The notes below the pieces were generated by a model. That model made no database searches. It saw nothing but the letters and a program-made list of their open reading frames with translations, and was not told where the DNA came from. From the NCBI GenBank assembly GCA_035628505.1, contig DASPJR010000014.1, forward strand, positions 4,831 to 68,830: a stretch of 64,000 nucleotides of DNA, in the 5' to 3' direction. The translations under genes and the position numbers were made by a program. The DNA is from DASPJR01 sp035628505 (GTDB taxonomy: Bacteria > Planctomycetota > SZUA-567 > H5-PLA8). Of the stretch, positions 36,169-44,902 are shown piece by piece; the first letter of the stretch is position 1; the number at the start of each line of letters is the position of its first letter.

Positions 36169-37665
36169 ATGAAAGAGCAGCCCAGCCGCCGTAAGATTCT
36201 CGCCGGAGCGGCCGCGACCGGACTGGCAGCAACACTCGGTTCAACTTCCGCCTTCGCCGCCAATCGAGATTTGATCCGCGCAGAGAATCAGAAACCGGGC
36301 ACGACTGATTGGATTCTCACGAAGACGCGCGTCGATCCTGCAACGAAATACCGCTGTCCCTGGATCGAAGGCTATTGCAGCCACACGAGCATTCGCGCCG
36401 GTGAAGTGCTCGAAGTGATGGTCAGCACAAACCCTGAATCAAAGTTTACGCTCGATGTCTACCGCATGGGCTATTATGGCGGAAAAGGCGCCCGTCATAT
36501 GGGATCGTGGGGCCCCATTCAGGGGCGCGTGCAGCCAGATCCGGAAATCGGCATCGAACGGGTGCGTGAATGCCGCTGGACGCCTTCGCTGAACATTTTA
36601 ATTCCACCGGATTGGCTAAGCGGCGTTTACCTTGGCAAGCTCACTGAAGAGAAAGAGAAGCTGCAGAGCTACGTTATTTTTATTGTCCGCGATGATCGCA
36701 AATGCGACTTCCTGTATCAGTGCTCGGATACGACCTGGTCCGCCTACAACCGCTGGCCCAGCCAGTTCTCGCTTTATGACGACGGCAAAAAGGTGTGGTA
36801 TTGGGGACCGAATGTTCGCGTCAGTTTCGATCGTCCGTATGGCAAGTATTGCCAGATCGATGATTGGCCGCTCTCGCAGGGATCGGGCGAATTCCTGCTC
36901 TGGGAATTCCCTTTGGCGTTCTGGCTGGAACAGGAAGGTTACGACGTTTCATACATTTCAAACCTGGATACGCACCAGGATGCCGCAGGTCTCAAACGCG
37001 CCAAAGGCTGGATTTCCACTGGTCACGACGAGTACTGGTCGCGCGAGATGTTTAATAACATGAAAGCCGCGGTAAAGAACGGTTTAAACGTGGCATTCTT
37101 GAGCGCGGATACCTGCCTGGGCGTGATCGAATTCTCTGGCACGCGGGAGCGGGCGTTCTCACGTGTTGGTGTATTTGGTGAGATAGAGCCAGTTGACGTA
37201 CAGGCATTCCCTGAAATGTCACGCTTCAGGCCGAGCGGTCTGGACGAAGGCGAGCTGCTCGGCAATCGCACGGTTCAACCAATTATTGGTCTTGCGGATT
37301 GGGTCTGTACGAACGACACGCACTGGCTGTTTGAAAAAACGAATATGAAAAACGGAGACGGCATTCCCGGCCTGGTCGGTTGGGAATGGCAGGGAGATCC
37401 GGCCCCAATCCCGGGCCTTGAAGTGGTCGCGCGCCAGAAGCTGACCTGGAACAAGAAGGAAGCCGAGTACACCGCGACAATCTATAAAGGACCGAAAGGC
37501 AATCACGTTTTCAGTTGTGCGACGATCTGGTGGTCGGATGGCCTTTCGGAGCCGCCTGGTTACAAGCGGCCGAAGAGTTATGGCGGAAAGCCCGTGACGC
37601 TGAAAGGACCCGATCCGCGCGTGCAGCAGATTACGCGTAATCTGCTCGAGCGCTTCCGAGCGTAG
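36169..37665 (+). CDS. Tat-exported N,N-dimethylformamidase beta-subunit-like protein
   Basis: The 498-residue product starts with a twin-arginine signal (PSRRKILAGAAATGLAATLG). The body (about 45-495) resembles the large (beta) subunit of N,N-dimethylformamidase: MGYYGGKGARHM, LYQCSDTTWSAYNRWP, RPYGKY, FLLWEFPLAFWLEQEGYDVSYIS, and STGHDEYWSREMFNNMKAAV. Dimethylformamidase is an iron-dependent amide hydrolase; PVC homologues lack a known substrate and no small alpha-subunit gene is seen here. AGGAG lies 7 nt before the ATG, and the gene follows the PVC haem gene by 17 bp, so they probably form an operon. Tat export implies cytoplasmic folding, perhaps around a metal, before transport to the periplasm. 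Confidence 0.88.
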   Translation: MKEQPSRRKILAGAAATGLAATLGSTSAFAANRDLIRAENQKPGTTDWILTKTRVDPATKYRCPWIEGYCSHTSIRAGEVLEVMVSTNPESKFTLDVYRMGYYGGKGARHMGSWGPIQGRVQPDPEIGIERVRECRWTPSLNILIPPDWLSGVYLGKLTEEKEKLQSYVIFIVRDDRKCDFLYQCSDTTWSAYNRWPSQFSLYDDGKKVWYWGPNVRVSFDRPYGKYCQIDDWPLSQGSGEFLLWEFPLAFWLEQEGYDVSYISNLDTHQDAAGLKRAKGWISTGHDEYWSREMFNNMKAAVKNGLNVAFLSADTCLGVIEFSGTRERAFSRVGVFGEIEPVDVQAFPEMSRFRPSGLDEGELLGNRTVQPIIGLADWVCTNDTHWLFEKTNMKNGDGIPGLVGWEWQGDPAPIPGLEVVARQKLTWNKKEAEYTATIYKGPKGNHVFSCATIWWSDGLSEPPGYKRPKSYGGKPVTLKGPDPRVQQITRNLLERFRA

Positions 37666-37697
37666 ACGGCAGAAAATAACTTTTTCACGTTAGCCCC

Positions 37698-37714
37698 CGG
37701 ACATCCCCTGTCCG
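37698..37714. promoter_or_regulatory. Palindrome CGGACATCCCCTGTCCG (copy 1)
   Basis: Six-base arms CGGACA/TGTCCG flank a 5-bp spacer, 66 bp upstream of the vWA-HATPase-STAS start. The exact 17-mer recurs at 54797-54813. The position suits an operator for the downstream gene. Confidence 0.55.
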
Positions 37715-37780
37715 TCACCTGGCTGGTAGGTCTGGCAGAGTCAGTTTTCCAGACCACCACGCCGGCCGGGGGAGACGCGC

Positions 37781-39868
37781 ATGTCCAGATTCCAGCTCGA
37801 TTTGATTCCAGAATTCGCACGGGTAAACACTGCACGCGCCAGCGAAATGCATGTGCTGGCACGATTGGAGTTCCCGTTCAGTGACGCCGGCGCGCGACGG
37901 CCGCCTGTACATCTGGCATTGATCCTCGATTGCAGCGGCTCAATGGCGGGCGCCAAAATCAACCTCATGCGCAAAGCCGCCGTCTATTTCATGAACTGGC
38001 TGACGCGCAACGATTACCTGACGGTTATTACCTATGCAGACACAGCAGAAGTCCTGGTTCCACATTCGGTTTTGACGGCCAAGGCAGAACTGGCGGCGCG
38101 CATCGGCGACATCCAGACGCTCGGCGGCACAAATCTGAGCGGAGGATGGTTGCGGGGCTTGTCGGAACTTCGCGAAAATTATCAGCGCGGACACGTGCAC
38201 CGCGCCATTCTTCTCACTGACGGGCATGCCACAACAGGAATAACGGACACAGCAAAACTTCAGCAAATCGCTGCGAGCGCATCGCGCGATGGTATCGTGA
38301 CGAGTACTGTCGGTTTCGGCGCTGATTTTGAGGAGAAAATTCTGAAAGGCGTCGCGGATACAGGCGGCGGACGCTTCCATTTTGTGGATGAGCCCGAAAG
38401 CCTCGCGGCCGCTTTCCAGGCAGAGTTCTGCGAACTCGCCGCGATCGTGGCGCAGAATCTCGAATTGCGGATTCAGCCGTCGGTTGGCATAGCGATTGGC
38501 ACTGTCTCCTCAGGCGGTATGCAGGTTCAGCGGGCCGGCGAAACTGTCGCCATCAGGCTTCCCGACGTACGCGCGGGAGATTCGCGTACCCTGATCTTTA
38601 CCGTTAAGACCATCGAGGGGCCGGCCTCGGCGGATGGAAAAATCAAGCTTGCGGATGTGGTGGCGCGCTGCGACATGGTTTGCGGCGAGATGGAGAACGC
38701 AATCGTACGTTCGCCGCTCGAAGTCGAGACGGCCAGCCCGGAACTGGTTCTACTAAGTGCAAACCCGGAGGTGCAACGGGAAGTCTGGCTCGCTCAGTCG
38801 GCGCAGCTTAAAACGATTGCAGCGCAGCAGCTTGCATCGGGAGAGTATATAGGCGTCGCGGCGCGCCTGCGTGAACATGCAGACGACGGGAGAGGAATCG
38901 GCGGTGATACGCTTGATTCCTACATCAGTGATGAGATCGAACGTCTGAACAACCTCGCGCGTGAAGTCGATGAGCATGGCAATGACCCGGGTCTCAGCAA
39001 GCGCATGATGTCGCAGTCCAGCGCGCATCTCTCGCAGCGGGGCGAGTTCCGCAAGAAAGCGGGAATTGCCCGGATTCGGGCTGAGCTTTCGCCGGGCTGG
39101 CCGGAGCGTGTTCTTGAGGTCGTCGAAGCCCTCGCGCGCCGCGCTGAGCGGCTCGGGTATAACCACGAGCGCGTCAACCGCATCAAGCTGGCGCTTCGGG
39201 AACTGCTTGAGAACGCCCTGGAGCACGGCTGCTTCAACAAACCAGGCGGCGTCGTTCGTGCAGAGTGCCAGGTGTCCACCTCGTATGCGAGCATCATCGT
39301 TACCGACGAAGGTCCGGGGTTTGACTACAAAGCGAAGTTGAGCCAGGAGCAGGCGGATGTGCTGAAGCCAGGGCAGCGCGGGCGGGGCTTGCTTCTGATC
39401 TCACGACTGGCCGATCGCGTGCATTTCACGAGTTCACCGGCCGGTACGCGCGCGGAAGTCGTCATTCACCGTGGCGCACTCCACACCCGGGCCGAACGCG
39501 TTGCGGCGCAGCCGCGAAGTGCGAGTGGGCTGCAGATTCAGCGTGAAATTTCGCGCGAACACGATGTTGTCCTGCTCGTCATACAGGGGACGCTTGATAA
39601 TCATACGTTTGAGGAATTAGAGGCTTATTTCGGCGATCTGTTTGGAGCGGGCTATGCCAAGCTGCTCATTGATCTGTCGGGAGTCGATTACATCAGCAGC
39701 GCGGGCGCAGGAGTATTCATGGGTGCGCGGACGCGGGCGTCCGAACAGAGCGGGGGAGTGGTGTTGCTCAACCCTTCGGCAAACGTGCGCGATGTCTTCA
39801 CGCTCATGGGACTCGATCAGATCCTCCGCATCTGCCAGACAAAGGAAGAAGCGTTTGAATTCTTCTAA
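37781..39868 (+). CDS. vWA-HATPase-STAS fusion, single-chain partner-switching protein
   Basis: The 695-residue cytoplasmic-type protein (no signal peptide or membrane helix) joins three modules. A vWA domain (about 42-230) has the metal-site core DCSGS (D50, S52, S54) and LLTDGHA. A beta-rich VIT-like/vWA-tail and helical linker leads to a GHKL ATPase domain (about 430-565) of the RsbW/SpoIIAB type, with N-box LRELLENALEHG (N478), TDEGPGFD and GQRGRGLLLI. A C-terminal STAS domain (about 585-695) carries DYISSAGAGVF, where Ser639/Ser640 occupy the usual anti-anti-sigma phosphorylation position. GGGGGAG lies 6 nt before the ATG. Kinase and its usual phospho-substrate in one chain suggest an autoregulated switch governed by the vWA domain. 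The stop codon overlaps the convergent sbcC stop. Confidence 0.9.
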   Translation: MSRFQLDLIPEFARVNTARASEMHVLARLEFPFSDAGARRPPVHLALILDCSGSMAGAKINLMRKAAVYFMNWLTRNDYLTVITYADTAEVLVPHSVLTAKAELAARIGDIQTLGGTNLSGGWLRGLSELRENYQRGHVHRAILLTDGHATTGITDTAKLQQIAASASRDGIVTSTVGFGADFEEKILKGVADTGGGRFHFVDEPESLAAAFQAEFCELAAIVAQNLELRIQPSVGIAIGTVSSGGMQVQRAGETVAIRLPDVRAGDSRTLIFTVKTIEGPASADGKIKLADVVARCDMVCGEMENAIVRSPLEVETASPELVLLSANPEVQREVWLAQSAQLKTIAAQQLASGEYIGVAARLREHADDGRGIGGDTLDSYISDEIERLNNLAREVDEHGNDPGLSKRMMSQSSAHLSQRGEFRKKAGIARIRAELSPGWPERVLEVVEALARRAERLGYNHERVNRIKLALRELLENALEHGCFNKPGGVVRAECQVSTSYASIIVTDEGPGFDYKAKLSQEQADVLKPGQRGRGLLLISRLADRVHFTSSPAGTRAEVVIHRGALHTRAERVAAQPRSASGLQIQREISREHDVVLLVIQGTLDNHTFEELEAYFGDLFGAGYAKLLIDLSGVDYISSAGAGVFMGARTRASEQSGGVVLLNPSANVRDVFTLMGLDQILRICQTKEEAFEFF

Positions 39869-42800
39869 ACATCAGCTGACGCTTGAACCGGTATTGCAGC
39901 GACCGGTTCAGGAGTGATCACGCGGCTGCGGCCGCCACCCAGTGGAACGACGCGGATTTTTGTTCCAATGCGATCGGCCAATAGTGGAACGTGGGAAATG
40001 ATGCCTACCTTCCGGCCTTTAGCCTGCAACTCGTCCAGCAGGTCGATCGCATGCTCAAGCGTATCTCGGTCCAATGAACCGAAGCCTTCGTCGATAAAAA
40101 GCGTTTCCACGCGTGTGCTGTTCGCCGCAAGAGAGGAAAGTGCCAGGGCAAGCGCTAAAGACACGAGAAAAGTCTCTCCGCCCGAGAGACTGCTCACGCC
40201 ACGCCTCTCGTCACCCATGTCGAAATCGCGGATCTGCAGCGCCATTTCTTCGCCTGGCACGCGCTCAAGTCCATAGCGCGGGTGCAACTCCTGCAGATGT
40301 GCATTGGTGCGAATGACCAGATCATCGAGCGTTAAGCTTTGGGCGAATTTACGGAACGAATCTCCTTTGTTCGATCCAATCAGATCGGCGATCTCAAGCC
40401 ACGGAGCGAATTCTTTTTCCCTGGCGGCAATTTCCTGCTGAAGCTTTTCCCGCTTTTGACGATCTGCCTCATCATTTTTGATGCGGAGAATAACGCCCTC
40501 GTGCTGCAGCCGGGTTTCGTTGATCTGCGTTCTGTAGAGCTCAATCAATGCGCCGAGTTCCTCGCGCGAATTTGCCGGGCGCCCTGAGTTCTCATGATTG
40601 GTTTTCGCGCGCGTGCGTTCGACAAGTTTCGTCGCGGCTTCGATCCGTGCATTTTCCAAGGCGCGCAGTTCCTTGCGTGCGGCGCGGATCCATTCGGCAT
40701 CATGCGCGAGCAACTTTTGCAGCATCTGCTCATCAAGCTTCAGGCCGGCCAGAGCTTTTTCCAATTCGCCCGCAGCCTGCATCTGCTGTCCAAGTGTCTG
40801 AGTCACATGCGTTTCGGCGGCTTCGCGGGCAGCGCGTGCAACGGCGAGTTTCGTCTGCGCCTCCGCTTTCAGCGCACTCTTTTCCGTCTGCGCGCGGCGT
40901 GCGGAAGCGACACTCTGGGCCAGTTCGGCCTTCATCTGATTCGTTGCTTTTCCGCCGAGCAGTTTCAGGCGCTCATCACGAAGCGATTTTTCTAAAGCGC
41001 TGCGGCTCTCATGTTCAGTTAGACGATGCTCAAGGTCCTTCGCGCACTTTTCCGCGATCTTGCAGGCGGCTTCCGCTTTCGGGCGCAGATCATTAAGGCT
41101 AGTTTCCGCACTGGAAAGTTGCGCCTGGTAGTCCCGCCACTCCGCGATTTCATTCTCGCATTTGGCCATAAAATCCAGAGGATTCTGCGCAAGCGCCTCC
41201 CGCCAGTCGCTCCGCTGCTGGAAGACAGGTTCAAGGCGCCGCAGCACATCCGAAATCAAATCCTCGTTCGACTTCAGTTCACTTTCCTTATGTTTTATGT
41301 CCTGCTCAGCAGCCGAAGTTTTCACCTCGATTTCGCGCCGCTGCTCGGCAGCGTTGTTGAACGCAATGCGCCGCTCGCTTGCTTCATTCATCGCGTCGCT
41401 AAGCTCGCTTGCGGACTTGCGCGCAGCGCTGAGCTGCTCTTCGGACGCTTTAAGGTCCTTTAATACACCATCGAGGCGCTCCTTTATGATTTGTGCAGCC
41501 GGATCCATCACCGACGCCGGCAGATCATTATTTGGTGTGCCCAGAAGATGCTGTGCCCATTCCGCGTCTTTCTTTTCAATTTCGACTTTATGTGCTGCGG
41601 CACGCTGGCGGCATTTTTCTGCGTTTTCCCGTTCGCTTCTCGATCTTGTTTCAGCCTGATCTGCTATTTTTGTGAGCGCAACCAGTTCCTTTTCAATCTG
41701 TGCAACACCCTCTTTCGCCGCATTCAGCAAGGCATTGGCAGGTGGTTCCTTGCCGGCCCATGGGTGTTCCGTCGCGCCGCAGAGGGGGCACTCGACACCG
41801 GGCTGCAGGAGTGAGCGGTGCTCAGCCACATCACACTCGGATTGCACTCTCAGCAGGAGTTCTTTTGCGCCCTCGAGCTTGCTGCGACAATGCTCTGCTT
41901 GCCGACTGTGTGCCTGACAGGAGCGGTCCTCTTCTGCCGCGGCGAGCTCATGCGTTGACGACGCGTTCAGCTCCACCGCTTCCTTCTCGCGCTCAGCTCG
42001 CGCCTCCGACCAGCAGCGCTGCAAGGCTTCGAGCTTTCGCATACGTGCAACGACAGCTGCGTTGTCTGCTTCGGCCGCTTCAACGGGAAGCCTCGCAGCA
42101 TCTTCTCTGGCGCTGTGAAGATGCTGCTCAGCACGGTCCAGAGCTTCAGCGGCAGTCTTTTCTGCTGCTTCGGCTATTCGGTATGTTTTTCTTAGATCTT
42201 CTGCTGCTCGGCAGGCAATCGCAAGCGAGCCCGTCAGCTCCTGCCGCGTTAACTGCGCGCTATGGAAATCCTCGAGCAGCTTTTTGTTCAAGCCCCAGTG
42301 CTTTACGAGTTCCTCGCGATCTGCATTCTTAGCGAGCCAAAGCGTCGCTGCGGCTTTCCCAGACTCAATTTGCCTAATCTGTTCGGCCACGGTAACCGAT
42401 TCGCTATTCGCCTGGTTCAGGGCGTTCTTTGCAGCGTCGGCGCGGCTGGCGGCAGCAAGCGTTTCTGCTTCCGCGTTCTCGATCTTCTGATCCAACGCAG
42501 CGGCCTTCTCGATTTCTGGCGCTAGTTCTGCTTCGATCTTCAGTACACGAGCGCATTCCGCGAGAGCCTGTTCGTATTCGCCGGCGGCAATCTCAGACTG
42601 CGCGTGCGCTAACGCCTCTTCTTTTCGCCGCATGGCGAGCGCGCCGCGTGACTCCAACAGCATCGCCTCAGCAGCTTTCGCGGCTGCAAACACGGGTCGC
42701 AGGGGCTGCACTGCCTCGACGGCATCGACAAACTTCGACCGCTCAGCAGCCTCCGTGCATACGCGGACTGCGGAATCCAATTCCTGCTGCGCTGCGGCAG

Positions 42801-43623
42801 TAATAGCGATGTGGCTATCCAGCGTGGCAAACCATTCTACCGCCTTTTGCGCCGCCATCTGTGATTCTCGAAGTGCGGCCTCGCGCTGGAGGAGTTGCTG
42901 CTCTTCCTGTTGAAGGCGCTGGCGCTCCTCGTCGCTGATTCCCTGTTCAGGCAGCTTTGCGCGCAGGTTGTCCAGATCGCGGGACTTTTCACCGGCAACG
43001 GCAAACGCAAGTTTCGAGACGCGGCTGTAAATCTCGGTTCCAGTCATGGCTTCGAGCAGCGCAGCGCGGCTGTTGGGTTCAGCTTTCAGGAATGCGGCAA
43101 AATCGTTCTGCGCCAGAAGCACCGAGCGGCAGAACTGTTCAAAGCTGAGGCCGACAAGGCGCTCAATCTCCTTAAGCGTGTCTGTGCGGCTGGAACATGT
43201 CTTGCTGGCTTCGCCGCCAATCTCCTTCAGCTCGCTAGTCAGGTCAATCTTGCCGGTCGCCTTCTTGCCCTTGCGACGCGCATTCCATCGTGCCCGGTAG
43301 AAGCGGCTATCGATACCCACAAAATCGACTTCTGCAAAACCATGAAGTGCGCCGCGCTGGAGCATCGTTCGCGGATCGCGGCTCGTGAGCCTGTCGTCTT
43401 CCTCTGCTATACCGATCCGAATGAGAGGGCTACTGTCCTTCAGGCGTGGCGTGCTGTCGAAAAGGGCAAGGCACATGGCATCAAGCAACGTGCTTTTGCC
43501 CGCGCCGGTGGGACCGGTAATTGCAAATAGTCCGGCGCTTCGCAGCGGCTCGGACGTGAAGTCGATTTCAAACTCGCCGCTCAAGCTTGCCAGGTTGCTC
43601 CCGCGAATGGCCAGGATCTTCAT
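39865..43623 (-). CDS. sbcC: SbcC, ATPase/coiled-coil subunit of the SbcCD nuclease
   Basis: The 1252-residue SMC-like protein has an N-terminal Walker A (GPTGAGKST, Lys43) and long coiled coils. The zinc-hook motif CPLC (C612, C615) sits close to the midpoint. The C-terminal ABC signature is SSLSGGETFLVSLALALA and the Walker B is TLFIDEGFGSLD. With SbcD it forms an ATP-dependent double-strand exonuclease and hairpin endonuclease that opens palindromic structures and blocked ends. Length is somewhat above the roughly 1050 of E. coli SbcC. It starts by an ATGA overlap with the sbcD stop, with GAGGAGG upstream, and is the last gene of the rec/sbc operon. Confidence 0.96.
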   Translation of the reverse strand: MKILAIRGSNLASLSGEFEIDFTSEPLRSAGLFAITGPTGAGKSTLLDAMCLALFDSTPRLKDSSPLIRIGIAEEDDRLTSRDPRTMLQRGALHGFAEVDFVGIDSRFYRARWNARRKGKKATGKIDLTSELKEIGGEASKTCSSRTDTLKEIERLVGLSFEQFCRSVLLAQNDFAAFLKAEPNSRAALLEAMTGTEIYSRVSKLAFAVAGEKSRDLDNLRAKLPEQGISDEERQRLQQEEQQLLQREAALRESQMAAQKAVEWFATLDSHIAITAAAQQELDSAVRVCTEAAERSKFVDAVEAVQPLRPVFAAAKAAEAMLLESRGALAMRRKEEALAHAQSEIAAGEYEQALAECARVLKIEAELAPEIEKAAALDQKIENAEAETLAAASRADAAKNALNQANSESVTVAEQIRQIESGKAAATLWLAKNADREELVKHWGLNKKLLEDFHSAQLTRQELTGSLAIACRAAEDLRKTYRIAEAAEKTAAEALDRAEQHLHSAREDAARLPVEAAEADNAAVVARMRKLEALQRCWSEARAEREKEAVELNASSTHELAAAEEDRSCQAHSRQAEHCRSKLEGAKELLLRVQSECDVAEHRSLLQPGVECPLCGATEHPWAGKEPPANALLNAAKEGVAQIEKELVALTKIADQAETRSRSERENAEKCRQRAAAHKVEIEKKDAEWAQHLLGTPNNDLPASVMDPAAQIIKERLDGVLKDLKASEEQLSAARKSASELSDAMNEASERRIAFNNAAEQRREIEVKTSAAEQDIKHKESELKSNEDLISDVLRRLEPVFQQRSDWREALAQNPLDFMAKCENEIAEWRDYQAQLSSAETSLNDLRPKAEAACKIAEKCAKDLEHRLTEHESRSALEKSLRDERLKLLGGKATNQMKAELAQSVASARRAQTEKSALKAEAQTKLAVARAAREAAETHVTQTLGQQMQAAGELEKALAGLKLDEQMLQKLLAHDAEWIRAARKELRALENARIEAATKLVERTRAKTNHENSGRPANSREELGALIELYRTQINETRLQHEGVILRIKNDEADRQKREKLQQEIAAREKEFAPWLEIADLIGSNKGDSFRKFAQSLTLDDLVIRTNAHLQELHPRYGLERVPGEEMALQIRDFDMGDERRGVSSLSGGETFLVSLALALALSSLAANSTRVETLFIDEGFGSLDRDTLEHAIDLLDELQAKGRKVGIISHVPLLADRIGTKIRVVPLGGGRSRVITPEPVAAIPVQASADV

Positions 43624-44867
43624 GCGCCGGCCTCCTCGTTGTGCTGCGCCTTTTCAAGCAGCGCACGAAATGCTTCGCGCAACGGCTGCCCGGGTTCGCG
43701 GTCGTAACGTCGCTTATAACAGAGCTCAAAAACGGCTTCAGGGTCCAGCGTCGACAAGGATTGCGCCGGCTGGGCGTCCGCGAGAGATCCGCCCGGCCCC
43801 TTGCTGAAGGAGGTCAGTTTCACCAGCCGCGCTGCCTTCTCACTCAGTGCGCCATCGATCTGCGCGCGCAAGCTCGGTTCATAGCGCGAGACCTCTACCT
43901 GTACTTCGACAAACGGCCACAGATCAGCATTGGGAACTTCGCTCCTGGACTTGAGCGTCCCCACGTCCACGAGTACGTGATCGAGGGGCAGCGGCTTTGC
44001 TGGAATTTTCAGCAGTTCGACTGAACGTGGAATTTCGAGAGCCGTAATCTCTGCACGCGTTCCCTGCAGCTCAACAATACAGACGCCGTGTTGATACGCG
44101 GCCTCATCCATGGAAAGTGGAATCGGCGATCCGCTGTAGCGAACGCTTTGTCTTCCGCCGACACACTGGGGACGATGCAGGTGTCCGAGTGCAACGTACG
44201 CGAGATCTTGCGGGAACACATCGACAGGAATCGCGTGCTGGTTGCCGCATTGAATCTTTCGCTCCGAGAGCTTCGAAATTTCACCACCGGTCATGTAGCA
44301 ATGCCCGGTCGCAATGAGGGCCAGCTTGCCGCCTGCAGACGCTCGCCCGGCAGCGATTGTCTGTTCGTAGATGCGCCGGATGGCCGCGACCAGCGGCACT
44401 TCAATCGTGCTTTCGATGATCGGAAGATCGGCAGGCCGCAGGAAGGGAACGGCTGCAACGATAGCGCGCGGTGTCCCGTGTCGGTCCTGCAATTCCACAA
44501 GCATCTGTGTGTAATCCACGGCGCTCCCGGCTCGTGGAACACCGCCAATGACGCGAATCTTAAAAGCGCGCAGCAACTGGTCCGGCGCATCGAGCCGCTC
44601 GGCGGAATCGTGGTTCCCGCCGACGACAACGATCTGAAGCTGCTCCATTGAGCGAACGGCGGCGACCAGGAAGTCATACCACATGCGTTGCGCAGCAGCA
44701 GGAGGATTGGCACTGTCGAATATATCACCGGCGATGATCAGCGCATCGACGCGCTCGTCCTTCAGCACCTTCAGGAGCCAATTCAGGAACTGCGCGTGTT
44801 CGTACTCGCGGGAAAGATCGTGAAGCGTGTGACCCAGATGCCAGTCCGCCGTATGCAGAATCCGCAC
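43620..44867 (-). CDS. sbcD: SbcD, nuclease subunit of SbcCD
   Basis: The 415-residue Mre11-family phosphoesterase shows the ordered metal motifs LHTADWHLG, IIAGDIFDSANP, GGNHDS, ATGHCYMTGG and VALGHLHRPQ. The C-terminal 100 residues contain the capping and SbcC-binding region. It supplies the manganese-dependent nuclease centre of SbcCD. The GTG at 44867 (VRILHTADWH) is preferred because GGAAGGAG lies 5 nt upstream; a TTG at 44906 overlapping the recD stop would add 13 residues with no family match. It ends in an ATGA overlap with sbcC and follows recD by about 35 bp, so it belongs to the rec operon. Confidence 0.95.
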   Translation of the reverse strand: MRILHTADWHLGHTLHDLSREYEHAQFLNWLLKVLKDERVDALIIAGDIFDSANPPAAAQRMWYDFLVAAVRSMEQLQIVVVGGNHDSAERLDAPDQLLRAFKIRVIGGVPRAGSAVDYTQMLVELQDRHGTPRAIVAAVPFLRPADLPIIESTIEVPLVAAIRRIYEQTIAAGRASAGGKLALIATGHCYMTGGEISKLSERKIQCGNQHAIPVDVFPQDLAYVALGHLHRPQCVGGRQSVRYSGSPIPLSMDEAAYQHGVCIVELQGTRAEITALEIPRSVELLKIPAKPLPLDHVLVDVGTLKSRSEVPNADLWPFVEVQVEVSRYEPSLRAQIDGALSEKAARLVKLTSFSKGPGGSLADAQPAQSLSTLDPEAVFELCYKRRYDREPGQPLREAFRALLEKAQHNEEAGA

Positions 44868-44902
44868 CGCCGCTCCTTCCTTCCGTTTTCGTCCTGCGCC
44901 AA

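Noticed and set aside
37698..37714. Known LexA box
   Set aside because: GGACA-N5-TGTCC does not match the LexA motifs I know (Gram-positive GAAC-N4-GTTC, enterobacterial CTGT-N8-ACAG, alphaproteobacterial GTTC-N7-GTTC). It is reported as an unknown operator instead.
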